DNA from: 9FT-COMBO-48-23 sp964400675
GTDB taxonomy: Bacteria > Chloroflexota > Dehalococcoidia > GIF9 > UBA5629
Direction of reading: 5' to 3'
DNA length: 64,000 bases
Assembly: GCA_964400675.1 (NCBI GenBank)
Contig: CAYNVO010000001.1
Span: forward strand, 124,001 to 188,000
The position numbers and the translations under genes are program-made. Shown here piece after piece: positions 51,733 through 60,271 of the stretch. The notes below the pieces were generated by a model. That model saw nothing but the letters and a program-made list of their open reading frames with translations, ran no database searches and was not told the origin of the DNA. The number at the start of each line of letters is the position of its first letter. Positions within the stretch are counted from its first letter, which is position 1.

Positions 51733-52116
51733 CTATTTTCCCCCGTCCTTTTTGCGTTCTCCCCATCTCTCGGTGAGTTTTGCTGCGATGTCGGGTATGG
51801 TTTCGCTCAGTTTCTCTATGGCTGTTGCCATACCTCCCTTGATTGGCTCTATGCGGACGCCGTCCTTATCGATGACTATGATAGCTATAGGTCTTACCCC
51901 GGCACCGCCGCCGCTGCCACTGCCTCCACCTTCAGTTGCCTCTTTGGACTCTCCTTTACCTGAGCCACCCCCGGCGGCAAAACCGAAGCCAACGCTCATC
52001 AAGGGAATTAAGGTTGTGCCTGCGACAGTTATGGGTTCACCGACAACGGTCTTAGCGTCGAGAACTTTCTCGATTTCTCCGAGTGTTGTCTTGACCAGTT
52101 TCTCAATATCGTCCAT
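51733..52116 (-). CDS. GerW/YtfJ family protein
   Basis: A 127-residue protein with the family start IEKLVKTTLGEIEKVLDAKTVVGEPI, TLIPLMSVGFGFAAGGGSG, a Gly-rich loop and VRPIAIIVIDKDGVRIEPI. Spore-forming Bacillus uses GerW in germination, but no spore genes are seen here and the family also occurs in non-spore-formers. First gene of the GerW-DUF2953-short-GerW run. Confidence 0.88.
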   Translation of the reverse strand: MDDIEKLVKTTLGEIEKVLDAKTVVGEPITVAGTTLIPLMSVGFGFAAGGGSGKGESKEATEGGGSGSGGGAGVRPIAIIVIDKDGVRIEPIKGGMATAIEKLSETIPDIAAKLTERWGERKKDGGK

Positions 52117-52220
52117 AATTCAAAGCTCCTCCCAAGCTTGTTCTCTCTGCAGTACAAGACATTATATCATGGTCTGGAGATATGCCTGAAAGTGCAGATT
52201 ATCGACATGTTAGAATAGAT

Positions 52221-52865
52221 TCAGGCCTCCGGTTGGCTATCGGCCTCCGATTCTTTTGCTGCGGTGTGGTCGCGAAGCCAGCGGCGAATTTCATCGAGTG
52301 CCGGTGGTGCCACGCTGAATACCTCGATGTCCTGGGGGAATTGCACCGCATGCCCTTCCCTGATGAACAGTATAGCCGTTTCATCAGCTTTGAGCATTTC
52401 GTCTATCTTTTTGCTGATCTGTTCGTATCTTCTCCTGGAGGCTTCGATGTAAAATTCAGACACTTTCCTGGCCACTTTATCGCTCAGAAATCCGATGAAT
52501 AAGCACCTCTCCCAGTCGATGGTTTCCTCAGCTAGCTCTTTGTCTTCTATTACCTCAAGTTTAGCGCCGCCCTGGCACTTTTGCCTGGCGATCTGGCAGC
52601 TCTCCGGATTCAGCTTCTCCATAATCTTAAGTCCGTCATCGCCACCCAAGCTGATTGATTCATGGTATACCTGGCTAATAGTGCCTATTTTGGCTTCTAG
52701 GTTAGCTAAATGCTCTGCCACCTGCTTCCAGTAGAGTTCGTATTTCTCTGTGTAATCAGGAGGCGCGTCTTTGTATGAGTATATCAATGGAACGAGGAGA
52801 AGTTTCCTCCCGCTTTTAAAGCTATTTGCCTCTGGTTTGTTTATTTTGCCTAGCTCCTGTGCCAT
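52221..52865 (-). CDS. Hypothetical protein, soluble
   Basis: A 214-residue protein I do not recognise. It reads as soluble alpha/beta (KLLLVPLIYSYKDAPPDYTE, CLFIGFLSDKVARKVSEFYI, ADETAILFIREGHAVQFPQDIEVF). Three Cys are scattered (PESCQIARQKCQGG and ERCLF). No signal peptide or transmembrane segment. The final stretch is charged. Upstream, GGAAAG lies before the ATG. A tRNA pair follows on the same strand farther upstream; no operon partners. Confidence 0.75.
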   Translation of the reverse strand: MAQELGKINKPEANSFKSGRKLLLVPLIYSYKDAPPDYTEKYELYWKQVAEHLANLEAKIGTISQVYHESISLGGDDGLKIMEKLNPESCQIARQKCQGGAKLEVIEDKELAEETIDWERCLFIGFLSDKVARKVSEFYIEASRRRYEQISKKIDEMLKADETAILFIREGHAVQFPQDIEVFSVAPPALDEIRRWLRDHTAAKESEADSQPEA

Positions 52866-52978
52866 GATTACTTTCCTCTCTTCTAGTTTACCACAAGGTT
52901 ACCTTTCTAAGAAATGCAGGCAAGTCAGGGGTGTATAATCGGGTGGTGTGAAAGATGCCGGTATGAATAGATAGATAG

Positions 52979-53052
52979 CGCGCCTAGAGGGATTCGAACC
53001 CACGACCCCCGGTTCCGAAGACCGGTGCTCTTGTCCGCTGAGCTATAGGCGC
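52979..53052 (-). tRNA. tRNA-Arg (anticodon TCG)
   Basis: The acceptor arms GCGCCTA/TAGGCGC pair fully, with discriminator G. The D arm is AGCTCAGCGGACAAGAGCA-like, the anticodon arm CCGGT-CTTCGGA-ACCGG puts TCG at 34-36, and the T arm has GTGGGTTCGAATCCCTC. Encoded without CCA. Confidence 0.95.
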
Positions 53053-53096
53053 AATTAGAGCCGCAAGGGCACGGTTTTTAAAGCTCTTAGTTTTGG

Positions 53097-53171
53097 GGTG
53101 AGCGGAGGGATTCGAACCCTCGTTCTTCAGGGCCACAACCTGACGCCTTAAACCACTCGGCTACGCTCACC
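53097..53171 (-). tRNA. tRNA-His (anticodon GTG)
   Basis: Acceptor GTGAGCG/CGCTCAC with the extra 5' G (-1) facing discriminator C, the His hallmark. Anticodon arm TCAGG-TTGTGGC-CCTGA gives GTG. T arm GAGGGTTCGAATCCCTC. 45 bases from tRNA-Arg, probably one transcript. Confidence 0.95.
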
Positions 53172-53265
53172 ATGGGTCACAGTTAATCATTATAACTGAG
53201 CAGGTATTTCTATTCAATTAAGTTTTAAATTTAGCTTAAAAGGTGGATAGAAGGCTGAATTTCTA

Positions 53266-53294
53266 TTGACAATAGGCGATAACAGGGTTAAAAT
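53266..53294 (+). promoter_or_regulatory. Promoter of the APC permease
   Basis: TTGACA, 17 bases, TAAAAT. Transcription would begin near 53301. Confidence 0.65.
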
Positions 53295-53326
53295 TCGCCA
53301 CCAACGGGAGCAAGAAACGATTATCT

Positions 53327-54871
53327 GTGCGTAACGATTGGCAGCCCAAACTAGGCGATAAGGTTATCCGTCGTCCTCGAATCAAAGCATATCCTTTAAG
53401 GCGTGTACTAGGCATTCCCGGTCTATTTAGTGTTGGCTATGGTAATGTCGGCTCCTCCATTTACTATGCTCTGGGTATTGTCGTCTTGGTGGCGATGGGG
53501 GCAGCACCGGTAGTATTGGCTATAGCCGGCATTTTATTTATTTTCACTGCTCTCACCTATGCTGAAGGCACAGCTATGTATCCTGAAGCTGGCGGCTCAT
53601 CCAGCTTTGCTCGACATGGATTTAATGATTCAGTCGGCTTTATCTCCGGTTGGGCGCTGATGTTGAGTTACATCGTGACTATAGCTATCTCTGCCTTTGT
53701 TATCCCGCCTTACCTGGGCTACTTTTGGCCACCGCTAAAGGAATCTGCTGTTATTGGCACGGCTGTATCGATGGGCATCATATTCTTCCTCATGGTAATT
53801 AATGTCATCGGTGTCAGAGAAACTTCAGTTGTTAATGTTTTTGCGTCAGTGTTTGATGTACTGGTTCAGCTACTGATAATATCTTTAGGCTTTTTGGTTG
53901 TATTTAATTTTGATGTCTTTGTAAATAACATCACATTTTATTGGCCGAGCTGGGAAAACCTGATTTTCGGTGTAGCCTTAGCTGCTATAGCCTATACTGG
54001 AGTTGAAACTATGTCTCAGATGGCTGAAGAGACTAAGCAACCAGCGAAGAGAGTGCCCAGAGCGCTTATTTTGATGATAATCACCGTGCTGGTTCTATTC
54101 ACTGGCGTGTCTACTGTAGGTCTTTCAGCCATGACGCCTCAAGAGCTCGCCAATTCCTGGGCGACTGACCCTATAGCCGGAATCGCTCATAGTATATCCA
54201 TGGCTATAACGCCACAGGAAATGGCAGCTACGCTTTCTACAGGAACTGAGATTATTATTGTTCTTACCTGGATATTCACCGGTCTTCGTGATGTGTTGCC
54301 AGTTCTAGTAGCTGTGCTCGCAGCCAGCATCCTTTTCATAGCCACTAATGCCGGACTTATGGGCATATCACGCCTTGCCTTCTCTCTAGGGAGGTATCAG
54401 TTGATACCCCCGGTTCTAGGGCGTGTTCATCAACGATTTAAAACCCCTTACATTGCCATCATTCTTTTTTCGGTGGTAGCTCTTGCTATTCTGGTCCCCG
54501 GTTTTTTCGCACCGGGCATGTTCGTTGAGCTTGGAGCTTTATATGCTTTTGGCTCCTTGCTTTCATTTGTCCTGGCTCATGCTTCTATTATGAGTTTGCG
54601 CATTAAAAATCCTGACTTTCCTCGTCCTTTTAGGTTGGGTTGGAACATCAGGTTCAGACAACGGGAGTTACCTGTTACTGCCGTTTTAGGATTATTAGGC
54701 ACAGCCGTTGTATGGCTGGTCGTGATATTTACTCAACCTTATAGCCGTGTGGTTGGCTTTGCCTGGATGGCTGTGGGGCTTGTTATCTATGTTATCTACC
54801 GCTGGCGACGGAAATCGTCCTTGCATAAAGCAGACAGTTCGTTGGCTGGCATTACGGGAAGCCAGAAATGA
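53327..54871 (+). CDS. APC family amino acid permease
   Basis: A 514-residue transporter with about twelve hydrophobic segments, starting GIPGLFSVGYGNVGSSIYYALGIVVLVAMGAAP and including TALTYAEGTAMYPEAGGSSSFARHGF (the APC unwound helix region) and AIAYTGVETMSQMAEETKQPAKRVPRAL. Substrate not predictable. Start is GTG at 53327; GGGAG sits unusually far upstream. UspA and two TrkA-type genes follow closely, suggesting the transporter works with nucleotide-sensing regulatory proteins. Confidence 0.9.
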   Translation: MRNDWQPKLGDKVIRRPRIKAYPLRRVLGIPGLFSVGYGNVGSSIYYALGIVVLVAMGAAPVVLAIAGILFIFTALTYAEGTAMYPEAGGSSSFARHGFNDSVGFISGWALMLSYIVTIAISAFVIPPYLGYFWPPLKESAVIGTAVSMGIIFFLMVINVIGVRETSVVNVFASVFDVLVQLLIISLGFLVVFNFDVFVNNITFYWPSWENLIFGVALAAIAYTGVETMSQMAEETKQPAKRVPRALILMIITVLVLFTGVSTVGLSAMTPQELANSWATDPIAGIAHSISMAITPQEMAATLSTGTEIIIVLTWIFTGLRDVLPVLVAVLAASILFIATNAGLMGISRLAFSLGRYQLIPPVLGRVHQRFKTPYIAIILFSVVALAILVPGFFAPGMFVELGALYAFGSLLSFVLAHASIMSLRIKNPDFPRPFRLGWNIRFRQRELPVTAVLGLLGTAVVWLVVIFTQPYSRVVGFAWMAVGLVIYVIYRWRRKSSLHKADSSLAGITGSQK

Positions 54872-54900
54872 TTGCACAACTTGGCGGGCGAAACTATAAT
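54872..54900 (+). promoter_or_regulatory. Promoter of the uspA-trkA unit
   Basis: TTGCAC, 17 bases, TATAAT, nine bases from predicted start to ATG. Confidence 0.6.
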
Positions 54901-54915
54901 GGATAACACAGTCTG

Positions 54916-55341
54916 ATGAGACTTGAGAGAATACTGGTAGCGGTAAGTGGTAAAGACGCTGATGTTGAAGCGGTGAAGCTAGCCTGTGATTTGGCTAAGA
55001 AATCGAAGGCAAAGGTTTACGTTGTGTACGTTATCGAAGTCAAGCGCAGCTTGCCGTTGGACGCGGTGATAGATTCCGAGATAGCAAAGGCAGAAAAAGC
55101 ACTGACTCGTGCCGAGGAGGTTGCTGCCGATAGGGATTATGAGGTAGAAACCGACTTGGTTCAGGCGCGGGAAGTAGGTCCGGCTATCGTGGACGAGGCA
55201 ATGGAAAGAGAAGTCGACTTGATTTTGATGGGCGTTACTTATAAGAAAAGTTTTGGTGTTTTTAGTTTGGGCAGGATCATACCTTATGTTTTAGAAGGAG
55301 CTCCCTGTCGTGTCCTGCTGTGCCGCGAACCAATGTCTTGA
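54916..55341 (+). CDS. Universal stress protein family (UspA)
   Basis: A 141-residue single-domain UspA protein: RILVAVSGKDADVEAVKLACDLAK, VYVVYVIEVKRSLPLD, DLILMGVTYKKSFGVFSLGR. The ATP-binding G-x2-G-x9-G pattern is only partly kept (GVTYKKSFGVFSLG). With the permease upstream and TrkA genes downstream it may be a transporter-regulating Usp. Confidence 0.85.
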   Translation: MRLERILVAVSGKDADVEAVKLACDLAKKSKAKVYVVYVIEVKRSLPLDAVIDSEIAKAEKALTRAEEVAADRDYEVETDLVQAREVGPAIVDEAMEREVDLILMGVTYKKSFGVFSLGRIIPYVLEGAPCRVLLCREPMS

Positions 55342-55351
55342 GGTAAGAATT

Positions 55352-55753
55352 ATGAAAATCGTTATTATGGGGTGTGGGCGGGTTGGAGCCCAATTAGCCA
55401 GCTTACTCGATGCTGATGGGCACAAGATAATTGTTCTGGATGTGGATGCCCATAGTTTTAGAAGGTTGCCGCCAAGCTTCGGCGGTACGGCGCTGGTCGG
55501 TGATGGGACTGACGAGGAGGTGCTAAGGAAGTCTGGCATTGGGGAAGCGGATGCCTTTGTGGCAGTGACTCAAGGTGATAATCGCAATGTTATGGCAGCT
55601 CAAATAGCAAAACATGTTTTTAGCGTCCCGAAGGTGCTATGCCGCATATATGACCCGTTACGTAAAGATGTCTATGAGACACTTGGACTTGAGGCTGTAA
55701 GCCCGACAACTGTTTTTGCTCAGTTGTTGAAGGATAAACTGCTGGCTGAGTGA
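55352..55753 (+). CDS. TrkA-N domain protein (RCK, potassium-type regulator)
   Basis: A 133-residue protein with one Rossmann NAD-binding domain: MKIVIMGCGRVGAQLASLL, VLDVDAHSFRRLP, GDGTDEEVLRKSGIGEADAFVAVT. There is no TrkA-C domain. ATG at 55352 follows GAGGTAAG. Second TrkA gene begins 20 bases later. Confidence 0.88.
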   Translation: MKIVIMGCGRVGAQLASLLDADGHKIIVLDVDAHSFRRLPPSFGGTALVGDGTDEEVLRKSGIGEADAFVAVTQGDNRNVMAAQIAKHVFSVPKVLCRIYDPLRKDVYETLGLEAVSPTTVFAQLLKDKLLAE

Positions 55754-55772
55754 AAGAGGTGAAACTGCATAA

Positions 55773-56435
55773 ATGTATATAATTATCGTCGGTGGCGGCA
55801 GTGTTGGCTATCATCTGTGTAAAGCGCTGCTTAAGGAGGAGCACGAGGTATTGGTGCTGGACAAGGATGCTACTAAGTGTGAGAATTTTGAGGATGATAT
55901 GGGGAGCGTTTGTGTGAGAGGTGACGGTTGTGAAGTGGCTACTCTGGCTGAGGCAGGTGTATCCAGGGCTGAGGTTTTTATAGCAGCTACCGATGAGGAT
56001 GAGGATAACCTGGTAGCCTGCCAGATAGCCAAGCATAAATTTGGTGTGCCGCGAACTATCGCTCGAGTTAATGACCCTAAAAACGAAGAAATCTTCAGGA
56101 AGTTGGGTGTTGACTGTCCCATCAGTGTTACTAATCTCATTCTGGAACATATTGAAGAGAAAATACCCACACATCCGCTAATTCACCTTTTGACTATGGG
56201 GGAGGAGAAGATAGAGATTGTTGAGGTTAAAATACTGGATGGGTCAAAAGCAGCAGGTAAGTCGGTTAAGGAGCTGTCATTGCCTCCCGATTCTCTTTTA
56301 GCCCTGCTAATACGAAATGGGCACAAGCCTCAGGTGCCCACAGCCGATACTGTTCTGGAGGTTAATGACCGCATCATCGCCTTGACAACTACTGGTAGTG
56401 AAGAGGCTTTGGAAGAGGAATTGGCTAGTGATTAG
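55773..56435 (+). CDS. TrkA family protein with TrkA-N and TrkA-C domains
   Basis: A 220-residue protein: MYIIIVGGGSVGYHLCKALL, GDGCEVATLAEAGVSRAEVFIAAT for TrkA-N; TrkA-C from about residue 137 (EEKIEIVEVKILDGSKAAGK, LLALLIRNGHKPQVP, VLEVNDRIIALTTTGS). Together with the shorter TrkA-N protein it could gate a potassium or amino acid transporter, most simply the adjacent APC permease. No TrkH/KtrB membrane subunit is in the window. Confidence 0.9.
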   Translation: MYIIIVGGGSVGYHLCKALLKEEHEVLVLDKDATKCENFEDDMGSVCVRGDGCEVATLAEAGVSRAEVFIAATDEDEDNLVACQIAKHKFGVPRTIARVNDPKNEEIFRKLGVDCPISVTNLILEHIEEKIPTHPLIHLLTMGEEKIEIVEVKILDGSKAAGKSVKELSLPPDSLLALLIRNGHKPQVPTADTVLEVNDRIIALTTTGSEEALEEELASD

Positions 56436-56455
56436 CCCTCGTATTGGGTGGAGTG

Positions 56456-57277
56456 ATGGCTAAGGTTGCTTTTCAGGGGGAGAGGGGAGCGTTCAGTGAA
56501 GATGCCGTAATCACCTTTTTTGGTGATGCCGAGCTTTTCCCCAGCCGTTATATAGGCGACGTTTTCGAAGCTGTGCTTAAGGGTAAGGTCGATTTCGGTG
56601 TAGTGCCGGTAGAGAATTCTCAAGCCGGTAGTATTAATGATACATATGACCTGTTGCTAAGCTATCCTCTGAATATCTTTGGTGAGATTCATCTCAGGAT
56701 AAGCCATTGCTTAATGGCTTTGCCCGGAGAAAGTCTGGAGGGAATAAAGGTTATCTATTCACATCCTCAGGCGTTAGCCCAGTGCGAGGAGTTTTTGGGG
56801 AAGCTCAAGGCTGAGATTATACCCACCTACGATACTGCTGGTAGCGCCAAAAAGATAAAGGAAGCTGGTCTTAAGGGGTATGCTGCTGTGGCAAGCAAGC
56901 GGGCGGCTCAAATTTATTGTCTGGAGATACTGGCGGAGAAGATTGAAACCAATGTCAATAACTATACCAGGTTTTTTGTTATTTCCAAGATAAAGGCTGA
57001 GCCCACGCCGAAAAGCAAAACGTCTCTGGTCTTTAGCACCAAGAATATTCCGGGGGCGTTATATGATTGTCTGGGGGCTTTTGCCATGAGGGATGTAAAC
57101 CTGACGAAACTGGAATCTAGGCCAAGCAGAGATAAACCCTGGGAATATGTATTTTATGTTGATTTTGAGGGATATATAGATGATAAGGTCTGCCAGGAAG
57201 TCCTGGCAGACCTTAATAGAAGAACCAATTTCATAAAGATACTCGGCTCTTATCCCCGTGCCGCGCTTGATAGCTAG
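56456..57277 (+). CDS. pheA: Prephenate dehydratase
   Basis: Makes phenylpyruvate for phenylalanine. The 273-residue protein has KVAFQGERGAFSEDAVITFFG, VDFGVVPVENSQAGSINDTYDLL, and NYTRFFVI, then a C-terminal ACT domain with the Phe-sensing ESRPSRDKPWEYVFYVDFEG. No chorismate mutase domain. ATG at 56456 is taken; the ribosome binding site is poor. Its end overlaps the convergent HIT gene by three bases. Confidence 0.94.
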   Translation: MAKVAFQGERGAFSEDAVITFFGDAELFPSRYIGDVFEAVLKGKVDFGVVPVENSQAGSINDTYDLLLSYPLNIFGEIHLRISHCLMALPGESLEGIKVIYSHPQALAQCEEFLGKLKAEIIPTYDTAGSAKKIKEAGLKGYAAVASKRAAQIYCLEILAEKIETNVNNYTRFFVISKIKAEPTPKSKTSLVFSTKNIPGALYDCLGAFAMRDVNLTKLESRPSRDKPWEYVFYVDFEGYIDDKVCQEVLADLNRRTNFIKILGSYPRAALDS

Positions 57278-57759
57278 GTCATATTCGGCAAACTGTCCTT
57301 TAACTTCTTGTAAGTTTTTGCTAGTGCTTCTGGCAGGACTTTGGTATCTGCAATAACCGGCATGAAGTTGGTATCACCCTGCCAACGAGGCACTATGTGA
57401 GTGTGAATGTGGTCATCTACCCCTGCACCAGCCGCCTTTCCTAGATTCATGCCGATGTTGAAACCGGCTGGTTTTACTACCTCGATTAGCAATTTGAGGC
57501 CAAGCTTAACCAGATTAAAGTGTTCCTTCGCCTCTTCATCGGTGAGCCCATCGAGGTTGCCTATATGGCGATAGGGTGCTACCATCAGATGCCCTGTGTT
57601 ATAGGGGAATGAGTTTAGAATTATGAAATTGCCTTTGCCCCGGTAGAGTATCAGGTTGGACTCATCTTTGGATTCCTTGGGTTTCTCGCAGAGAAAGCAG
57701 CCGTCTTTTTCAGCTTGAAGTATATATTCTATTCGCCATGGTGCCCAGAGCTGTTCCAT
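57274..57759 (-). CDS. HIT family protein
   Basis: A 161-residue histidine-triad nucleotide hydrolase/transferase: CFLCEKPKESKDE (CxxC, possible zinc), GHLMVAPYRHIGNLDGL and the catalytic triad HIHTHIVPRWQGDTNFMPV. This form resembles AP4A phosphorylase-like HITs. The ATG at 57759 (MEQLWAPWRIEYIL) matches the family start; a longer frame from 57810 adds 17 unlikely residues. Confidence 0.92.
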   Translation of the reverse strand: MEQLWAPWRIEYILQAEKDGCFLCEKPKESKDESNLILYRGKGNFIILNSFPYNTGHLMVAPYRHIGNLDGLTDEEAKEHFNLVKLGLKLLIEVVKPAGFNIGMNLGKAAGAGVDDHIHTHIVPRWQGDTNFMPVIADTKVLPEALAKTYKKLKDSLPNMT

Positions 57760-57858
57760 TTTTGTCTTTTGTTCTTGCCTTATCTTACATGGCTTAACAG
57801 CTAATTGCAATGGTATTGACTTTACTGACTAACATTGTTATCTTTGTTATTAACAAGC

Positions 57859-58713
57859 ATGGCTACCGTTGAGCTGAACGTCATTACCAGCGGCAATATC
57901 CCTTGGGGGTTAAAGAGGGACATTGAAAATATATTCCGCGATTGCTATCGGCGGTTCGGGTCTAGAGTTCCTTACAAAGTTGAAATTCATGTGGTTGATA
58001 GGGAAGGTAACATGCGAGCCCTGCTTAAAGAGGATAAGCTCAGGCTCGGTATAGCTACAAGCGGCGATGAGGAATTTATCTGTTCACATGATGCCTGGCG
58101 CGGCTACCCACGGGTGATTTGCTGCGTGGAGAAGCTAGCTAAACTTAACAGGTTAGCCAGGCCTGGGGCAATAAGGCATGAGGCAGCTCACAGCGCAATT
58201 CACGGTTCGCTGGAGTATTATATTTTCAGGATTCCCGATGATTGCCGTCATACGGCCACGATTAAGGCGCTTGATTCGACTGTACTGGACCAGGCTCTTT
58301 ACTATGTGTCTGTGGCGGTTAAAGATTTCGAAGCCACCAAATTTTTGATTCAGCATGACTTCATTAGCTGCCAGCTTGCTTTTGCGCTAGATTTTTTGCA
58401 ACCCTCGGAGCGGGATAAATCTGACTGGAAATTGGTCCAGACAAATCGCCAGACTAAATTTATCTATCTGACAACTTTGCTTAAGCCGATACTTTTCGCT
58501 CATCCCTTGTTGGCGTTGCCACGGTCGTCAAAGGGTGTTTCTTTGGAGCACCAGGTGCAACTGGCAAGAAGAGTGGAAGAGTTGCTGGAACACCTGGGGA
58601 GCGCAGAGCAGAATAAATTGTTGCAGGTGGCAAATATGATAGCCGAAGACGCCACAGAAGATACGCATAAAAATGTTGATTCTGCTATGCGCCACGCTAT
58701 GAACCTGGCTTAA
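57859..58713 (+). CDS. Protein of unknown function with HEAAH zincin-like motif
   Basis: A 284-residue protein I do not recognise. It contains IRHEAAHSAIHGS at 106-118, whose HEAAH (107-111) has the HExxH form of zinc metalloproteases; an acidic third ligand is not obvious. Pattern SGNIPWGLKRDIENIFRDCY, VPYKVEIHVVDREG and a long helical C-terminus follow. No signal peptide. ATG at 57859. It could be a peptidase or a zincin-like binding protein without activity. Confidence 0.72.
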   Translation: MATVELNVITSGNIPWGLKRDIENIFRDCYRRFGSRVPYKVEIHVVDREGNMRALLKEDKLRLGIATSGDEEFICSHDAWRGYPRVICCVEKLAKLNRLARPGAIRHEAAHSAIHGSLEYYIFRIPDDCRHTATIKALDSTVLDQALYYVSVAVKDFEATKFLIQHDFISCQLAFALDFLQPSERDKSDWKLVQTNRQTKFIYLTTLLKPILFAHPLLALPRSSKGVSLEHQVQLARRVEELLEHLGSAEQNKLLQVANMIAEDATEDTHKNVDSAMRHAMNLA

Positions 58714-58763
58714 ACTGCTGCTTCGCGGTTATCTAGCACTGGTGCGATTTCTTTCAGACCAAT

Positions 58764-59327
58764 TTAAGCGTGTGCATTGCTTAAGAGTTCGTGTTTGAGG
58801 TAGTTCAATCTGTCTTCAAAGGGATGAGCCAATTGGCTCAGCTTTTTCTGCCATTCATCTCTGGCTCGAGTATTAATCTGGCTGATGGCTGTGCCGGAGA
58901 TTCTCAACTGCTGGAGCATCTCCCTGCCAGCCTTTTCTATCTCTTGTCTTTCTCTGCTTTCAGCCTCCTCGTATTCCTGGAAAAGCTCCTTTATTTTGCC
59001 TAGAGTTGTTGTAGCCGTTATATTGTCGGTTAAAGTTAGAATGCCTTGACTTATTTTGTCTAACGTTGGGATGTATCTCAGGTCAATCCCTTCAATGAGT
59101 CGGTGGATGGCTGCTTCGCTTATTGAGCTTTTATCCTGAGTGCTATGTTTGCCGAGCTCGGCTCCGAGGGAGCTGATGTCATATTGACTGAGGTATTTCT
59201 CAGCCAGCGATTTCCCGATCAGGCGGCATCGGCTTTGTCTTTGTTTCTCTCGTTCTTCGATAGATAGCTCGCCTAACTTACTGGCCTTTGCCTGAGCGAT
59301 TTCCCAGGCGCTCTTAATTTCTCCCAT
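58764..59327 (-). CDS. Hypothetical protein, mostly helical
   Basis: A 187-residue protein predicted to be helical and coiled (EIKSAWEIAQAKASKLGELS, ELFQEYEEAESRERQEIEKAGREM). No signal or catalytic motif. The opening EIKSAxEIAxAKxxKLG is a pattern I associate with uncharacterised anaerobe proteins (possibly DUF6657); not certain. Convergent with the HEAAH-motif gene. Confidence 0.7.
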   Translation of the reverse strand: MGEIKSAWEIAQAKASKLGELSIEEREKQRQSRCRLIGKSLAEKYLSQYDISSLGAELGKHSTQDKSSISEAAIHRLIEGIDLRYIPTLDKISQGILTLTDNITATTTLGKIKELFQEYEEAESRERQEIEKAGREMLQQLRISGTAISQINTRARDEWQKKLSQLAHPFEDRLNYLKHELLSNAHA

Positions 59328-59410
59328 ATAGCTTATACCTGACGCCCGAATTGGTTTTCGCTGGAATTTTACCTTATAATTTTAAGGTATTCAAAGTTAT
59401 TTTTTGAGCT

Positions 59411-60166
59411 ATGGTGGTAAAGGATATGGTTTATCGGTCGTCTAGCCCTTTTAAGTCTGTGCAGCTTGCCGACGACTTTTACTGTTACATCTGGCAGGGA
59501 AGCGGTAATAATTGCAATACTTGTTTGTTTGCTAATGTGCTTAGGGGCGAACGACCTCACGCTATCGTTGACCCGGGGCACGTGACTAATGAATTCGGCG
59601 AGACATGTTTTGATTACCTGACTGACGCTATGGAGCAGGATGGTTTTAAGGTTGATGACTTAGGATTGATAATCAATACTCATAGTCATCCTGACCACTG
59701 CCAGGCAAATGAGCTGGTGGTCAAAAAAAGCGGAGCCTGGGTTACTTTGTCCGAGGAGGAAGACGAATTTCGAAACACGTTGGGGGAGAAAATGTACTCG
59801 ATGCTGGGGGCAAAAGTGCCCAATTTCACGCCTCTGTTTTATCTTAAAGAAGGAAACCTGAGTATGGGCACTAAAAGCAAGGTTGAACTTCAGGTTTTTC
59901 ATACTCCTGGTCACTCGCCGGGCTCGATTTGCCTTTACTGGCCGGATAATAAGATTCTGATAACGGGAGATGTGGTTTTCTATGGCAGTATTGGCAGGAC
60001 TGATTTCCCCAGCGGCAGCCTTTCATTGCTTAAGAGGAGCATTGATAGATTATCGAAGCTCGATGTGGAGTGCTTGGTTCCCGGTCACAGCACCGAGTAT
60101 GGAAGCATTGTTAAAGGTAAAGCGAATGTGGAGCGTAATTTTCAGGCGGTTAAGCTGTTTCTTTAG
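59411..60166 (+). CDS. Metallo-beta-lactamase fold hydrolase
   Basis: A 251-residue MBL-fold protein: INTHSHPDHCQANEL with His91, His93, Asp95, His96; FHTPGHSPGSICLYWPDNK; ILITGDVVFYGSIGRTDFP; and VPGHST. Resembles glyoxalase II-like or persulfide-dioxygenase-like hydrolases. No ribosome binding site is visible; ATG at 59426 is an alternative start. Confidence 0.88.
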   Translation: MVVKDMVYRSSSPFKSVQLADDFYCYIWQGSGNNCNTCLFANVLRGERPHAIVDPGHVTNEFGETCFDYLTDAMEQDGFKVDDLGLIINTHSHPDHCQANELVVKKSGAWVTLSEEEDEFRNTLGEKMYSMLGAKVPNFTPLFYLKEGNLSMGTKSKVELQVFHTPGHSPGSICLYWPDNKILITGDVVFYGSIGRTDFPSGSLSLLKRSIDRLSKLDVECLVPGHSTEYGSIVKGKANVERNFQAVKLFL

Positions 60167-60175
60167 ATATTTACC

Positions 60176-60271
60176 TGTCGCCCTGAGCAATAGCGGATGG
60201 TCTCGGGATTTTTCGCGGCGGTTGTCCTGATAATTGTTGTGAGATTCTTCGCTCCGCTCAGAATGACAGGT
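60176..60271. repeat. Palindromic intergenic repeat, copy 6
   Basis: TGTCGCCCTGAGCAATAGCGG at the left, GAGATTCTTCGCTCCGCTCAG then AATGACA at the right; the left arm is heavily changed. Confidence 0.75.
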
